Of a stretch of 64,000 bases of DNA, positions 54,796 to 64,000 are shown piece after piece (the first letter of the stretch is position 1; each line of letters starts with the position of its first letter). Made by a program: the position numbers and the translations under genes. Origin of the DNA: Neobacillus drentensis (GTDB lineage Bacteria; Bacillota; Bacilli; Bacillales; Cytobacillaceae); contig NZ_CP091110.1 of NCBI RefSeq assembly GCF_021560175.1, positions 4,280,501 through 4,344,500 on the forward strand. The letters are read 5' to 3'. The notes under the pieces were generated by a model that searched no databases, had not been told where the DNA came from, and saw only the letters and a program-made list of their open reading frames with translations.

Positions 54796-55668
54796 ATGAT
54801 CCTGGGTATGAAAATAAAGAATATACTATTTATCCTTATTGGTTCCGCAATTATGTCATTTGGACTAGTAAATTTTAATATGCAGAATAAACTTGCTGAA
54901 GGAGGATTCACGGGTATTACATTACTCGTCTATTTCCTGTTTAAATGGGATCCTTCTTATACGAACTTAATTCTTAATATTCCTTTGTTTTTTATAGGAT
55001 GGAAGCTGTTGGGAAGGAATGCCTTTTTGTATACCATGATTGGAACGGTTGGGGTTTCGATTTTTTTATGGATATTTCAGCGCAATACAATTGAAATGCC
55101 GCTAGAACATGATTTAACATTGGCTGCTTTATTTGCTGGGGCTTTTACTGGGATTGGATTAGGTATTATTTTTCGATTTGGAGGTACAACCGGCGGGGTA
55201 GATATTATTGCACGACTTGTTCAAAAATATGCAGGCTGGAATATGGGAAAAACAATGTTTCTATTCGATGCCTGTGTGATTGCAATTTCATGGTTTACAT
55301 ACTTAAATTATAAACAAGCAATGTATACGTTAGTAGCTGTTTTTGTCGGTGCTCGGGTGATTGACATTATTCAAGAAGGAGCATACTCGGCAAGAGGGGC
55401 AATGATTATATCTGATCTAAACGAACAAATAGCTGCAAAAATAATGGCCGAGATGGACCGCGGTGTAACTGCTCTCAGAGCCTATGGCTCTTATACAAAA
55501 AATGAGCGTGAAGTGCTCTATTGTGTTGTGGCCAAAAATGAAATTATCCGATTGAAGAATTTAGTTACCTCAGTCGATCCACATGCCTTCGTCTCTATCT
55601 CCGTAGTCCATGATGTTCATGGAGAGGGTTTTACCCTTGATGAAAATAAAATGCCGATTGGCCAGTAA
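54796..55668 (+). CDS. ypjC: YitT-family membrane protein YpjC
   Basis: A 290-residue protein with five or six TM helices (about 10-185) bearing RFGGTTGGVDIIAR, then a DUF2179 cytoplasmic domain (GRGVTALRAYGSYTKNEREVLYCVV-like, RLKNLVTSVDPHAFVSI). Transport substrate unknown. Its position and family match B. subtilis ypjC. Confidence 0.92.
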   Translation: MILGMKIKNILFILIGSAIMSFGLVNFNMQNKLAEGGFTGITLLVYFLFKWDPSYTNLILNIPLFFIGWKLLGRNAFLYTMIGTVGVSIFLWIFQRNTIEMPLEHDLTLAALFAGAFTGIGLGIIFRFGGTTGGVDIIARLVQKYAGWNMGKTMFLFDACVIAISWFTYLNYKQAMYTLVAVFVGARVIDIIQEGAYSARGAMIISDLNEQIAAKIMAEMDRGVTALRAYGSYTKNEREVLYCVVAKNEIIRLKNLVTSVDPHAFVSISVVHDVHGEGFTLDENKMPIGQ

Positions 55669-55670
55669 AA

Positions 55671-55750
55671 AAAAAGTCCCCACTTGAGATCTGCCTGTGA
55701 ATGTTAGACATCAACTAACATTCACAGGCAGATAATTGTGAGGACATTTT
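55671..55750. terminator. Bidirectional terminator with an embedded 19-bp palindrome
   Basis: The outer stem GTCCCCAC/GTGAGGAC (55676-55683 with 55738-55745) carries A and T runs. Between its arms lies an inner perfect inverted repeat of 19 bases each side (55689-55707 and 55715-55733) with a seven-base loop. It separates the convergent ypjC and metalloprotease genes. Confidence 0.9.
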
Positions 55751-55751
55751 T

Positions 55752-56429
55752 TTAATCGTCATTTCTATTCATTCCAGTAAAAATCAACACAAGTCTTAAT
55801 AATTCTAATACGGCCACAGCGGCAGCTGCAACATACGTAAGTGCTGCTGCGTTTAATACCTTCCTTGCTTCTCTTTGTTCCCGATTACCGATTAATCCAA
55901 GTGAAACCACCTGTTTCATGGCCCGGTTTGAAGCATTAAACTCCACTGGCAGGGTAACCAGTTGAAAGAGAACAGCTGCGGCCATAAAAATAATTCCAAG
56001 CAACAATAGCCCGCTTAAATGAGCAAAGATACCAATCATAATCAGAATCCATGAAGCATTTGAACCTAGATTTGCAACTGGTACTAAGGCGTGACGGAAG
56101 CGTAGGAAAGCATATCTCTCTCCATCTTGAATAGCATGTCCACATTCATGGGCAGCAATAGCCGATGCTGCAATCGAATGTCCATGGTAATTTTCAGGTG
56201 AAAGACGAACAGTCTTACTTCTGGGATCATAATGGTCGCTTAAAAACCCTCGACCTTCTTCTACCGCTACATTATATAGTCCATTTGCATTTAGGATTTC
56301 CCTCGCAACATCAGCCCCTCTTCGATAGCTTGATGTTGGTACACGTGAATATCTTGCAAAAGTATTTTTCACTCTCATTTGTGCCCATAAAGGAATTAAA
56401 ACAATGATTGCAAAGTAAATTAGATACAT
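55752..56429 (-). CDS. YugP-like membrane zinc metallopeptidase
   Basis: A 225-residue protein with an N-terminal TM helix, the zinc site AAHECGHAIQDGE and two or three more TM helices (SNASWILIMIGIF, LLLLGIIFMAAAVLFQL). It belongs to the YugP/DUF2265-type family. The ATG at 56429 follows GGAGGA. It is not at this place in B. subtilis as I recall. Confidence 0.88.
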   Translation of the reverse strand: MYLIYFAIIVLIPLWAQMRVKNTFARYSRVPTSSYRRGADVAREILNANGLYNVAVEEGRGFLSDHYDPRSKTVRLSPENYHGHSIAASAIAAHECGHAIQDGERYAFLRFRHALVPVANLGSNASWILIMIGIFAHLSGLLLLGIIFMAAAVLFQLVTLPVEFNASNRAMKQVVSLGLIGNREQREARKVLNAAALTYVAAAAVAVLELLRLVLIFTGMNRNDD

Positions 56430-56486
56430 TGAGTCCTCCAAATCAGCTCGTGATGTTATTAGTATAGGTCTTGCCGATTAGACGCG

Positions 56487-57281
56487 TCAATCCTTTAAGT
56501 CTCTGGAACGGCCCTTCTTTAGTTCTTTATCTCCTTGGTACTTTCTCCACCCTACATAGGATAATGTCATGATAATAATACTTCCTGTTGAAATAATCAC
56601 CCACCATAATGATGGATCTGCTTCATCCTCTTCCATATTGGCAAAAAGATTTTTAAGGTCAGTGTCAAGGGCATCAAGTTCTTGCTGGCTTTTTACATCA
56701 CTAACCACTTGTGATTGGTATTCATTAATAAAGTCAATGCGTGCATCCAACCTTTGAATATTTTCCACAGGAACATCTATTTTCATACTTGGATAAATGA
56801 CATTATATAAGGAGAGGAAGGTGTTAAAATTGGTATGGAAATGGGCAGTATCACCCATTAGGGCTGCTTCTTTCGCCTGGTGGAAGGAAGTCATGATTTG
56901 ATCTTCCATTTCTGTCCATAAAGGTTGATGACTCGTTGCTAATGCATCAATAACAAGACGGAACTTAGTTAGTTTATTTAGTCTTTCTTCATATTTCATA
57001 TTGGGACTTACGGCCGCTTCCATCGCCTCATCATGGGAGGTATTTACAATTCTAACCTCATCCATTGATAGCGGTTCTTCTGTCCCTTTAATGCTTGTAA
57101 ATTGATCCGAAAAATAATCAAGCAATTTTTTTGCATCTTCATATCTTTGAAACTTCACCATTTGGAGAGCTTCATCCGAGATATCATCGAGCTTCTCCAT
57201 TGGAGATTGCTGTTCGGCAAAAACAGTTATGGGAGTAAGCATCATGATCATTACAAAAAAAGATAACCATTTGGATTTCAA
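56487..57281 (-). CDS. ypjB: Sporulation protein YpjB
   Basis: A 264-residue protein with a signal peptide (MKSKWLSFFVMIMMLTPITVFA), a helical extracytoplasmic body and a C-terminal TM helix (LWWVIISTGSIIIMTLSYVGW) with a basic tail. Matches YpjB in layout and place. Confidence 0.88.
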   Translation of the reverse strand: MKSKWLSFFVMIMMLTPITVFAEQQSPMEKLDDISDEALQMVKFQRYEDAKKLLDYFSDQFTSIKGTEEPLSMDEVRIVNTSHDEAMEAAVSPNMKYEERLNKLTKFRLVIDALATSHQPLWTEMEDQIMTSFHQAKEAALMGDTAHFHTNFNTFLSLYNVIYPSMKIDVPVENIQRLDARIDFINEYQSQVVSDVKSQQELDALDTDLKNLFANMEEDEADPSLWWVIISTGSIIIMTLSYVGWRKYQGDKELKKGRSRDLKD

Positions 57282-57343
57282 ACCCTGTCCCCCCTTTCCT
57301 TACTAATAAAATGTATGTAGGGGTGGACAAGGTTAGACCATCT

Positions 57344-57940
57344 TCAACTATTAATTTTTAATTTAAAGCGGCCAGGCCTCATTCCTAAATAATAGGCGAT
57401 GCCAATGGAGATACATGAAAGCCAAAAGGTAAAATAACCAATTTGCGGTATATATTTATCTAGCATTTGATAGCTTGGCATCATAAAAAAAACATAATCA
57501 ATTACATCATTGTGGAATGTCCAAATCGCAGTCACAATTAAGTGCCAACCCTTGAATCGATAAAATGGCGCATATAATATCCCTTGAACAGCCATAGCAA
57601 AATGAGAGAAAATTAGCATGTAGCCAATCCAGTCCAGTTCTCCTTGGACAATGAAAACGAGTATGTTCATCACGACAGCCCAAATCCCGTATTTAAACAA
57701 AGTCACGATTGCGAGTGCTTCAATTAACGGCCAATTTCTTTTTAGTAAAAACGCCAGCAGGACAAGGACAAAAAATAAGCTCGCTGTTGGACTATCAGGT
57801 ACAAAGGCAAGAAACACAGGCGGCGTTTCTCGTAACTGCCAGCCATACCAGTAATATCCATAAATCGTTCCAGCAATGTTAACAAGCAGTAAAAGTTTCA
57901 TTACCGACCGATTAGACAGGAGAGGATAAATCCACCTCAC
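57344..57940 (-). CDS. ypjA: YpjA, DUF1405 membrane protein
   Basis: A 198-residue integral membrane protein of five or six helices, with YGYYWYGWQLRETPPVFLAFVPDSPTASLF-type family opening (ETPPVFLAFVPDSPTASLFF). The GTG at 57940 follows AAGGGGGAG. Function unknown; it sits next to qcrC as in B. subtilis. Confidence 0.88.
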   Translation of the reverse strand: MRWIYPLLSNRSVMKLLLLVNIAGTIYGYYWYGWQLRETPPVFLAFVPDSPTASLFFVLVLLAFLLKRNWPLIEALAIVTLFKYGIWAVVMNILVFIVQGELDWIGYMLIFSHFAMAVQGILYAPFYRFKGWHLIVTAIWTFHNDVIDYVFFMMPSYQMLDKYIPQIGYFTFWLSCISIGIAYYLGMRPGRFKLKINS

Positions 57941-57959
57941 AAATACTCCCCCTTTCAAG

Positions 57960-57989
57960 AAAAAAGCTGACGAATTTCCGTCAGCTTTT
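57960..57989 (-). terminator. Terminator after qcrC
   Basis: On the minus strand, AAGCTGACG-gaaatt-CGTCAGCTT followed by TTTTTCTTG. Confidence 0.9.
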
Positions 57990-58002
57990 ACTATTGCTTC
58001 AA

Positions 58003-58779
58003 TTATTTTTTTCCAAGACCTGAGATATACTCAGAGAGTGTTTTAAGTTCCGCGTCGGTACCTTTAAAAACACCTGCTGGCATCTTTCCGCCTTTACCTT
58101 TTTTAGCAATCGTAGCCACTTCTTCTGCGGATAAGCCTGTACCAATTAGGGTAGGAGCACCAGCCCCACCTTGGAAGCTGTCACCATGACAGGTAATACA
58201 CGTATTGGCGCTAGCGATTTTATATCCTGCACTATTCTTGTCAATTTCAACCTTGGCAACAATTTTACCTTGTCGTTCTGCAGCTGCCCAGTCATGTGTT
58301 GCAACTGACTGCCATGTTAAAAATACAGTTGCTGCAAGTGCTAACAGCATAAACCCGGTTGCGAACGGACGTTTTCTTGGACGACGTTCTGGTCCCCGAT
58401 CAAGGAACGGAGCTAGTAGTAGCCCTCCAAAAGCTAAACCAGGCATAATCATTGCACCAATAACCGTATATGGGCCAGATGCAAATGAGTATTTTAATAA
58501 TTGATACAAGAATAAGAAATACCAGTCTGGTAATGGAATATAACCTGTATCGGTTGGATCTGCTATCCTTTCAAGCGGAGCCGGATGGGCTACTGTTAAA
58601 CATAAATAGCCGACAAGGAATACTGCTCCAACCATCCATTCTTTCAAAAGAAAGTTAGGCCAGAACGCTTCCGTTTTACCTGGATATTCAGAGTAATCTT
58701 TCGGAAGTTTTGGCGTCCGCATTTCTGGTGCTAATACACGTGAATCACCGACAAACTTCATACCTTTACCGCGATGCAT
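58003..58779 (-). CDS. qcrC: Menaquinol:cytochrome c reductase cytochrome b/c subunit
   Basis: A 258-residue protein. The N-terminal half is subunit-IV-like with TM helices and PDWYFLFLYQLLKY. The C-terminal half is a fused cytochrome c with heme site CITCHGD and a later KMPAGVF methionine ligand. Part of the bc-type complex in the membrane. Confidence 0.96.
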   Translation of the reverse strand: MHRGKGMKFVGDSRVLAPEMRTPKLPKDYSEYPGKTEAFWPNFLLKEWMVGAVFLVGYLCLTVAHPAPLERIADPTDTGYIPLPDWYFLFLYQLLKYSFASGPYTVIGAMIMPGLAFGGLLLAPFLDRGPERRPRKRPFATGFMLLALAATVFLTWQSVATHDWAAAERQGKIVAKVEIDKNSAGYKIASANTCITCHGDSFQGGAGAPTLIGTGLSAEEVATIAKKGKGGKMPAGVFKGTDAELKTLSEYISGLGKK

Positions 58780-58837
58780 TGAGCAATCCCCTCCTTTTTT
58801 CTGTAATAACCCTTACACTGTCAGAAAAAAATGTTTT

Positions 58838-59512
58838 TTAAAGCGGTCCAGAGATCCCTTGTCTACGAATCATGATAAAGTGTGCCGCCATTAATCCAAA
58901 CAGCACTGCAGGTAAGAAGAATACATGAATCGCAAAGAATCGGGTTAATGTTTGAGCACCAACAATGTGTTCATGTCCGGCTAGTAAAACTTTTACATAA
59001 GATCCGATGAACGGTGTTGCCTCAGCAATTTGCAGACCAACTTTTGTAGCGAACAGCGCTTTCATATCCCAAGGTAATAGATAACCAGTAAAACCTAAAC
59101 CGAGCATGACGAAGAAAATTAGTACTCCGACAATCCAGTTTAATTCACGAGGTTTTTTATAAGCACCTTGGAAAAAGACGCGCAACGTATGTAAAAACAT
59201 CATTACAAGTACTAAACTGGCTCCCCAGTGATGCATTCCACGTACGATTTGTCCAAATGCAACTTCATTTTGCAGATAATAAACCGATTCCCATGCATTC
59301 TTAATGTCCGGTACATAATACATTGTTAAGAACATACCGGAAAGTATCTGAATAACAGTAACAAAGAATGTCAGACCACCAAAGCAATAAACAAACGCTG
59401 AAAAATGATGCGCTGGGTTTACATGCTCAGGAACTTCATGGTCTGCGATATCGCGCCACAGCGGCGTAATATCTAAACGTTCATCTACCCAATCGTAAAT
59501 TTTGTTTAACAA
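58838..59512 (-). CDS. qcrB: Menaquinol:cytochrome c reductase cytochrome b subunit
   Basis: A 224-residue cytochrome b6-type protein with four TM helices. Heme-ligand histidines are in GMHHWGASLVLVMMFLHTLRVF and FFAIHVFFLP. Only the b6-like half is here; the rest is in QcrC, the split type of Firmicutes. Confidence 0.97.
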   Translation of the reverse strand: MLNKIYDWVDERLDITPLWRDIADHEVPEHVNPAHHFSAFVYCFGGLTFFVTVIQILSGMFLTMYYVPDIKNAWESVYYLQNEVAFGQIVRGMHHWGASLVLVMMFLHTLRVFFQGAYKKPRELNWIVGVLIFFVMLGLGFTGYLLPWDMKALFATKVGLQIAEATPFIGSYVKVLLAGHEHIVGAQTLTRFFAIHVFFLPAVLFGLMAAHFIMIRRQGISGPL

Positions 59513-59515
59513 TGA

Positions 59516-60019
59516 TTACGCCTCCTTCCGTGGTTCAGCTTTTCCTAAGTATAGATAGCCGCCTTTTTCCTTGTATGGGTATTCATCAAGCGGGGCTAAC
59601 GGCGGTGTACCTGGAATATTGGTTCCATCCTTCTCGTAGCGTCCATAATGGCATGGACAGAAAAATTGGTTTGGATGATCCTTGTTCGTATTCCAGCCAA
59701 CAGTACAGCCCAGGTGTTTACAAACTGGTGAAAGGGCAATAATTTTGTCCCCATCCTTATAAACCCAAGCGGTGTTCGTAACTTCTGACTCATACCATGC
59801 ATCCTTTTGTTTAAAGGTAAAGTCTACACGAACTGGTTCATCGGTTAATTCAGAAACCTTTTGTTTGGTCGCGATGAAATTTCCGGCTGCTTCTCCTTTT
59901 AAAACAGGATCGACAGCAAATCTTACCATTGGCATTAACATTCCTGCTGCCATAAATCCGCCTACACCAGTTAATGTGTAGTTTAAAAATTGACGTCTTG
60001 AAACGCGTTCTTTACTCAA
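59516..60019 (-). CDS. qcrA: Menaquinol:cytochrome c reductase Rieske iron-sulfur subunit
   Basis: A 167-residue protein with a TM anchor after SRRQFLNYTLTGVGGFMAAG (Tat-like RR) and the 2Fe-2S motifs CKHLGCTVGWN and CPCHYGRYEKDG. The TTG at 60019 follows AAGGGGGGG and gives exactly the B. subtilis length. Confidence 0.95.
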   Translation of the reverse strand: MSKERVSRRQFLNYTLTGVGGFMAAGMLMPMVRFAVDPVLKGEAAGNFIATKQKVSELTDEPVRVDFTFKQKDAWYESEVTNTAWVYKDGDKIIALSPVCKHLGCTVGWNTNKDHPNQFFCPCHYGRYEKDGTNIPGTPPLAPLDEYPYKEKGGYLYLGKAEPRKEA

Positions 60020-60160
60020 GCTTATCCCCCCCTTGTTCATAAGTTTTTAGTCCAACGGACACAATTTAAACACATATAAAACTAGGACATAACAATGATA
60101 TATCAATCTTAAAGCAAGGTCAATATCATACTATTTTAAAAACATATAATATAGGTTGTT

Positions 60161-60625
60161 TTACTCGTTATTACTCCATTTCTGTGTGAAAATCGATAAT
60201 AACTGCTTCACTTGACTATCAACAAGCTCAATTTTTTGAGTTTCACTCATGTTTCCAAGCGGCAGGGCTGGAAGCCAAATTAATGATCCGCCTATTCTGT
60301 TTTCATACATACGCCAATCAAGCTCAGAAGTTATGTAAAAAATGTGTTTAAATTCATTTTTTAAAACGGTTTCTTCCCATTTTAGTAATTCGCTTATTAC
60401 CTCTTCCATATTATTGCTTTTTAGATAGGTAAAAGGAGGGAACATTAAGATTCTTCCTGTAAATTGCCTTTCAAGATAACCTGTCAAAAGCGAAATGAAT
60501 TCAAATGCCGCAGCTGACTGTTTCATCTCCTCTCCAAACGATAAAGAGTAAACTGGAATAACCGCGGTATCAACGAACTCCTTGGCATTTAGATACGTTT
60601 CAACCTCTTGTGGTATCCATTTCAT
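60161..60625 (-). CDS. ypiF: YpiF, DUF2487 family
   Basis: A 154-residue protein with MKWIPQEVETYLNAKEFVDTAVIP and FKHIFYITSELDW typical of this family. Function unknown. Located upstream of qcrA as in B. subtilis. Confidence 0.87.
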   Translation of the reverse strand: MKWIPQEVETYLNAKEFVDTAVIPVYSLSFGEEMKQSAAAFEFISLLTGYLERQFTGRILMFPPFTYLKSNNMEEVISELLKWEETVLKNEFKHIFYITSELDWRMYENRIGGSLIWLPALPLGNMSETQKIELVDSQVKQLLSIFTQKWSNNE

Positions 60626-60760
60626 TCATTACACCAACCTTTTTAATTCACTAGTTCTATCATAACATTATCTCCCAAAAATATAAAAGATAAAGTAGAA
60701 TATTTTGAAAGATTCTTCACATGCGATTGGGAGATTAAAAAATTGAAAAAGGAAGCCGGC

Positions 60761-61327
60761 TTAGCGCAGACTTCCCTTTTCCTGTGTTTGAGATAATTTA
60801 TTTAATTTCTCGGTTAGCATTTGGAATAATTGCTGATCCTGTTGATCGAGAGCCTCATCAATTAACTCCATTAGTTTTTCCCGTTGAAAACGCTCGATGC
60901 TGTATTGCAATAATTGTTCGGCGACGATGCCATCCTTCTCATTTACCTGTAAATGCTTGGGAACAAACGGATTTTCCTCCAAAACTGCTGCATACTGATG
61001 TGCCTGATTAGAGGCATGAAAATTTAACTGAATAAAAATATCCTCGTCTCGATTCAGGCGAATATCATGAAAGGATTTTTCAGCATCGGTTGTCATGACA
61101 TTTTCCTTATAAAAACGAAACGGAACTTTATCAACACAGTGTGTAGACATAATTAGACCGCGTGGACAATATTGTGCCTGCTCAACAAAATGTACCTTCT
61201 CCATTAATTGGTCGTGGCTCATTAGATAGTTTAAAATCCAAACACATTCTCTTCTTTTCAATTGATAATGATTTAAAAACCAGCGAATAAAATCCTTCTT
61301 CTCGTTGACAGAAACAGGGGTTGTCAT
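60761..61327 (-). CDS. ypiB: YpiB/ReoY, UPF0302 protein with IDEAL motif
   Basis: A 188-residue protein. The UPF0302 domain has [26 protein letters not shown] and [16 protein letters not shown]. The C-terminal IDEAL helix is [21 protein letters not shown]. The Listeria homologue ReoY helps ClpCP degrade MurA, linking it to wall synthesis. The ATG at 61327 follows GGAGGGA. Followed after a gap by a hairpin at its end. Confidence 0.9.
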   Translation of the reverse strand: MTTPVSVNEKKDFIRWFLNHYQLKRRECVWILNYLMSHDQLMEKVHFVEQAQYCPRGLIMSTHCVDKVPFRFYKENVMTTDAEKSFHDIRLNRDEDIFIQLNFHASNQAHQYAAVLEENPFVPKHLQVNEKDGIVAEQLLQYSIERFQREKLMELIDEALDQQDQQLFQMLTEKLNKLSQTQEKGSLR

Positions 61328-61359
61328 GATAGTTTCCCTCCTCTGCATAATCAGCTTTT

Positions 61360-62625
61360 TTAGATGTTCACATCAGTAAGACGTTCAAGTAAATCCAGAT
61401 ACTCTTCGTTTGTTGGATCCCCCATTAACAGCTGTTTAAAAATTTCTACGGCGCGTTCGTTTTTTCCTTCTTCTACAAGAAAATAACCATAATCCTGTAA
61501 AAACGCTTCATTATTCCTAAAAAAAGTATATGCAGCTTCATATTTGTCTAATGCGAAAGAATATTCTTCAAGTTTATCGGAGGCTAAAGCTGAATCCCAA
61601 AGCAGCTGTGGCTCCTCTTCACCATGAATATCTAGCTGGGTGATTAATTCAATTACATCCTCGTACCTTTCCTGGCGGAAAAAAAGCTTATTTAACGTAA
61701 TGGCAGCTTCCATAAATCCTGGGTCTAGCGCAAGAGCTTCACGGAAATATTGCTCTGCGTCCTCTTCATTGCCAAGTTTTAAACTGATTTTACCTCCATA
61801 GAAAAATAACTCTTTATTAAATTCATCTTGTTTAATGCCATCTTTAATAGCTTGTAAACTATTTTCAAGTTCTTCTTCCCGTTCATATGCCTTAGCTAGA
61901 TGCAGATATAGGGAATGGTATTCCGGATCGAATTCTTTTAATTCATTAAACCTTTCAATTGCGGTCCGATTATATCCTGCTTGAAGTGCTGTAAACGCAT
62001 AACCAAATAGAGTATTAATCTCTATCTTTTCTCTCAATGCCTGATCATAAAAGGAGAGAGCCTCTTCAAATGCTCCTGAGGCACTTAATAGGTCAGCGAG
62101 CCTGCCATGGATATTAACTCCGGCAATTTCATCTTCTTCTCTCAAAACTCGTTCATATGCACTCTGAGCTTTGATAACTTCACCTGTCTCACTGTAGAGC
62201 TCCCCTAAGGCAAAATCAATAATAACCTCATCAGGCAGCAGCTCTTTTGCTATTAATAACTTTCTTTCACACACTTCATAAAGCCCTTGAATTTGGTAAA
62301 GATCTGCCAGTAATAATAGCGACTGAGCAAAATGGGCATCCTGCTCTGAAATTTTCTCTAAAACAAGGATTGCTTCTTCCTCTTCACCTGCTTCAACCAG
62401 TATTTCCCCCAGCAGAACAAGGAGCTCGCCTTCTTCAGGATAGATTTTCAACAAACTTTCCATCAGTGCCTTTGCCTCTTCTAAAAAACCATAATGGTAC
62501 AGTTCTTCCCCGAGAAGAAATTTTTCTTCCGGATTTCCGCTTTGTAATACATCATTATATTCATTTAAAGCCTCTTTATGTTGGCCGTTTTCTAACATTT
62601 GAATAATTTTATCTACACGTTCCAT
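61360..62625 (-). CDS. ypiA: YpiA, TPR repeat protein
   Basis: A 421-residue protein made of about ten tetratricopeptide repeats (for example [49 protein letters not shown]). It probably serves as a protein-binding scaffold and is a neighbour of ypiB in an operon. Confidence 0.92.
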   Translation of the reverse strand: MERVDKIIQMLENGQHKEALNEYNDVLQSGNPEEKFLLGEELYHYGFLEEAKALMESLLKIYPEEGELLVLLGEILVEAGEEEEAILVLEKISEQDAHFAQSLLLLADLYQIQGLYEVCERKLLIAKELLPDEVIIDFALGELYSETGEVIKAQSAYERVLREEDEIAGVNIHGRLADLLSASGAFEEALSFYDQALREKIEINTLFGYAFTALQAGYNRTAIERFNELKEFDPEYHSLYLHLAKAYEREEELENSLQAIKDGIKQDEFNKELFFYGGKISLKLGNEEDAEQYFREALALDPGFMEAAITLNKLFFRQERYEDVIELITQLDIHGEEEPQLLWDSALASDKLEEYSFALDKYEAAYTFFRNNEAFLQDYGYFLVEEGKNERAVEIFKQLLMGDPTNEEYLDLLERLTDVNI

Positions 62626-62649
62626 GGCTTATACCTCTACTTCCCAGAA

Positions 62650-63546
62650 TTACAATGAAAAATAAGATGGGGTTTTCACCTTTACATATTCTCCACTTCC
62701 CGGGCTATATAAAACTTTTTTGCCCGAGCGAATCACTTTTCCTTTGTGAACTGTTACAACAAGTCTATTACTATGATAATGAAATAAACTTTCTTCATCA
62801 ACCTTCCTGATTTCTTTTTCCATAAGATATAAATTATAGCTTAATTCCGTCCCCGTCATAAGGCTGCCTTTTTGCGGGTAAAGACCAATCTTATTAAGAA
62901 TAGGAATGGACAAGGGGTGATTTTCTTCTATTGGCTCGTATAAGGCTGGAATTTTTTCTTTTACCATCCTATCTTTCCATTTCGACAGAACCAGGCTGGC
63001 TTCCTTCTTTTGTGGGAAAGAAATTAATGGAATTAATGGACAGTTAAAGGGAAACATTGCTTCCCTAACCCATCCCCACGGAATCGACTCCAATTCATCA
63101 AACTCATGCAGTTCAACAAAAATGGCTGGAATTTTATATTTTTTACAGGTTCTCATAAAAGAAGGAGTAATCAAGTTAGCGGAAATCTTAACCCCAATGA
63201 AAAAATCGATTGGACTGCTGATTAAGGCCGTCTTCAATTCATTTATTTTGTCTAACAGTTGATTTTCGTATAATAGGTCAACATAGGTGAAAATGGTGGT
63301 ACAACCTTTTAATAAGAATTGTTCAGATATATAGGACTTTAATGCTTGAAAGGATTCTTTATACGGTATGGATGAACTTAAAAGGACATAAGAAGGGGTC
63401 ATGATAAAGGGCTCTACGTTCATTCTCATATACTGATCATGGGATGTACATTTTTTAACCATTGTTATTCGTTCATCCGCAATGAAAAGTGAAGTAGTTG
63501 TTATCTGCTTATTTTTAAGGATATTGGCATTTTCAATAATATACAT
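62650..63546 (-). CDS. Amidohydrolase-like protein lacking metal ligands
   Basis: A 298-residue protein opening MYIIENANILKNKQITTTSLFIADERITMV and ending with HKGKVIRSGKKVLYSPGSGEYVKVK. The two ends resemble the composite beta-sandwich of amidohydrolases such as allantoinase and dihydroorotase. The HxH ligands that should follow are not found (PFIMTPSYVLLSSS instead), so it is probably not an active hydrolase. Function unknown; it lies between ypiA and aroA. Confidence 0.65.
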   Translation of the reverse strand: MYIIENANILKNKQITTTSLFIADERITMVKKCTSHDQYMRMNVEPFIMTPSYVLLSSSIPYKESFQALKSYISEQFLLKGCTTIFTYVDLLYENQLLDKINELKTALISSPIDFFIGVKISANLITPSFMRTCKKYKIPAIFVELHEFDELESIPWGWVREAMFPFNCPLIPLISFPQKKEASLVLSKWKDRMVKEKIPALYEPIEENHPLSIPILNKIGLYPQKGSLMTGTELSYNLYLMEKEIRKVDEESLFHYHSNRLVVTVHKGKVIRSGKKVLYSPGSGEYVKVKTPSYFSL

Positions 63547-63621
63547 CGTCCACCACCTTTTTACTTTTCTTAAGACAAGCTATGCTAAAAATGATAAAAC
63601 TATGACTTTAATACAGTGTAA

Positions 63622-63650
63622 AAATAGCAAAAAGCTGCACAAAGGCAGCT

Positions 63651-63652
<2 letters not shown>
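63622..63652 (-). terminator. Terminator after aroA
   Basis: On the minus strand, AAAGCTGC-ctttgt-GCAGCTTT followed by TTGCTATTTTT. Confidence 0.85.

Positions 63653-64000
<348 letters not shown>

Overview
The window comes from the chromosome of a low-GC, endospore-forming member of the Bacillaceae. The evidence is the gene order yppG-yppF-yppE-yppD-sspM-yppC-recU-ponA-ypoC-nth-dnaD ... aspB-ypmB-dinG-panD-panC-panB-birA-cca-bshA-bshB1-mgsA-dapB-ypjD-ypjC ... ypjB-ypjA-qcrCBA-ypiF-ypiB-ypiA-aroA, which matches the Bacillus subtilis recU-aroA segment as I know it, plus a small acid-soluble spore protein gene with a sigma-G-type promoter and bacillithiol synthesis genes. Genus and species cannot be fixed from the sequence alone.

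Positions 1-32220 are the right-hand part of a temperate phage. The left end lies outside the window. The integrase ends 15 bases from the 3' end of yppG, so the right attachment site is almost certainly there. Immunity (repressor and Cro-like genes, 30072-30793) and integrase lie at the right end. Leftward early genes follow (30031 to 16940): Xis-like, HNH, ERF annealing protein, two small regulators in a second divergent switch at about 25.1 kb, AbrB-like, a replication protein with a DnaC-type loader, DUF3310, a PP-loop protein, SSB, MazG-like, a Holliday-type resolvase and many tiny genes. A late-type regulator and a structured 364-nt gap come next. The leftward late genes are TerS, TerL, portal, scaffold, coat, an SGNH hydrolase, connector, beta-helix tailspike, a large neck/tail protein, a fibre, a lytic transglycosylase protein and a large virion protein that runs off the window. 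No tape-measure or tail-tube gene is seen among the structural genes, so the virion looks short-tailed with a P22-like layout. Two HNH-AP2 homing-type endonuclease cassettes interrupt the late genes. Several intrinsic terminators sit inside what should be a continuous late operon. This suggests antitermination or deliberate expression tuning and is the observation most worth following up.

Positions 32236-64000 are ordinary chromosome: cell-wall synthesis (ponA), recombination and repair (recU, nth, dinG), replication initiation (dnaD), aspartate aminotransferase, pantothenate synthesis behind a structured leader with a mutually exclusive terminator and antiterminator, biotin ligase, CCA-adding enzyme, bacillithiol synthesis, methylglyoxal synthase, lysine/diaminopimelate synthesis, the menaquinol:cytochrome c reductase (qcrABC), the ypiFBA cluster and the 3' end of aroA. 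Points of interest here are a secreted metallo-beta-lactamase-like pseudoenzyme beside dinG, a degenerate amidohydrolase-like protein beside aroA, the lack of asnS between dnaD and aspB, and two long stem-loop elements (34342-34442 and 55676-55745).
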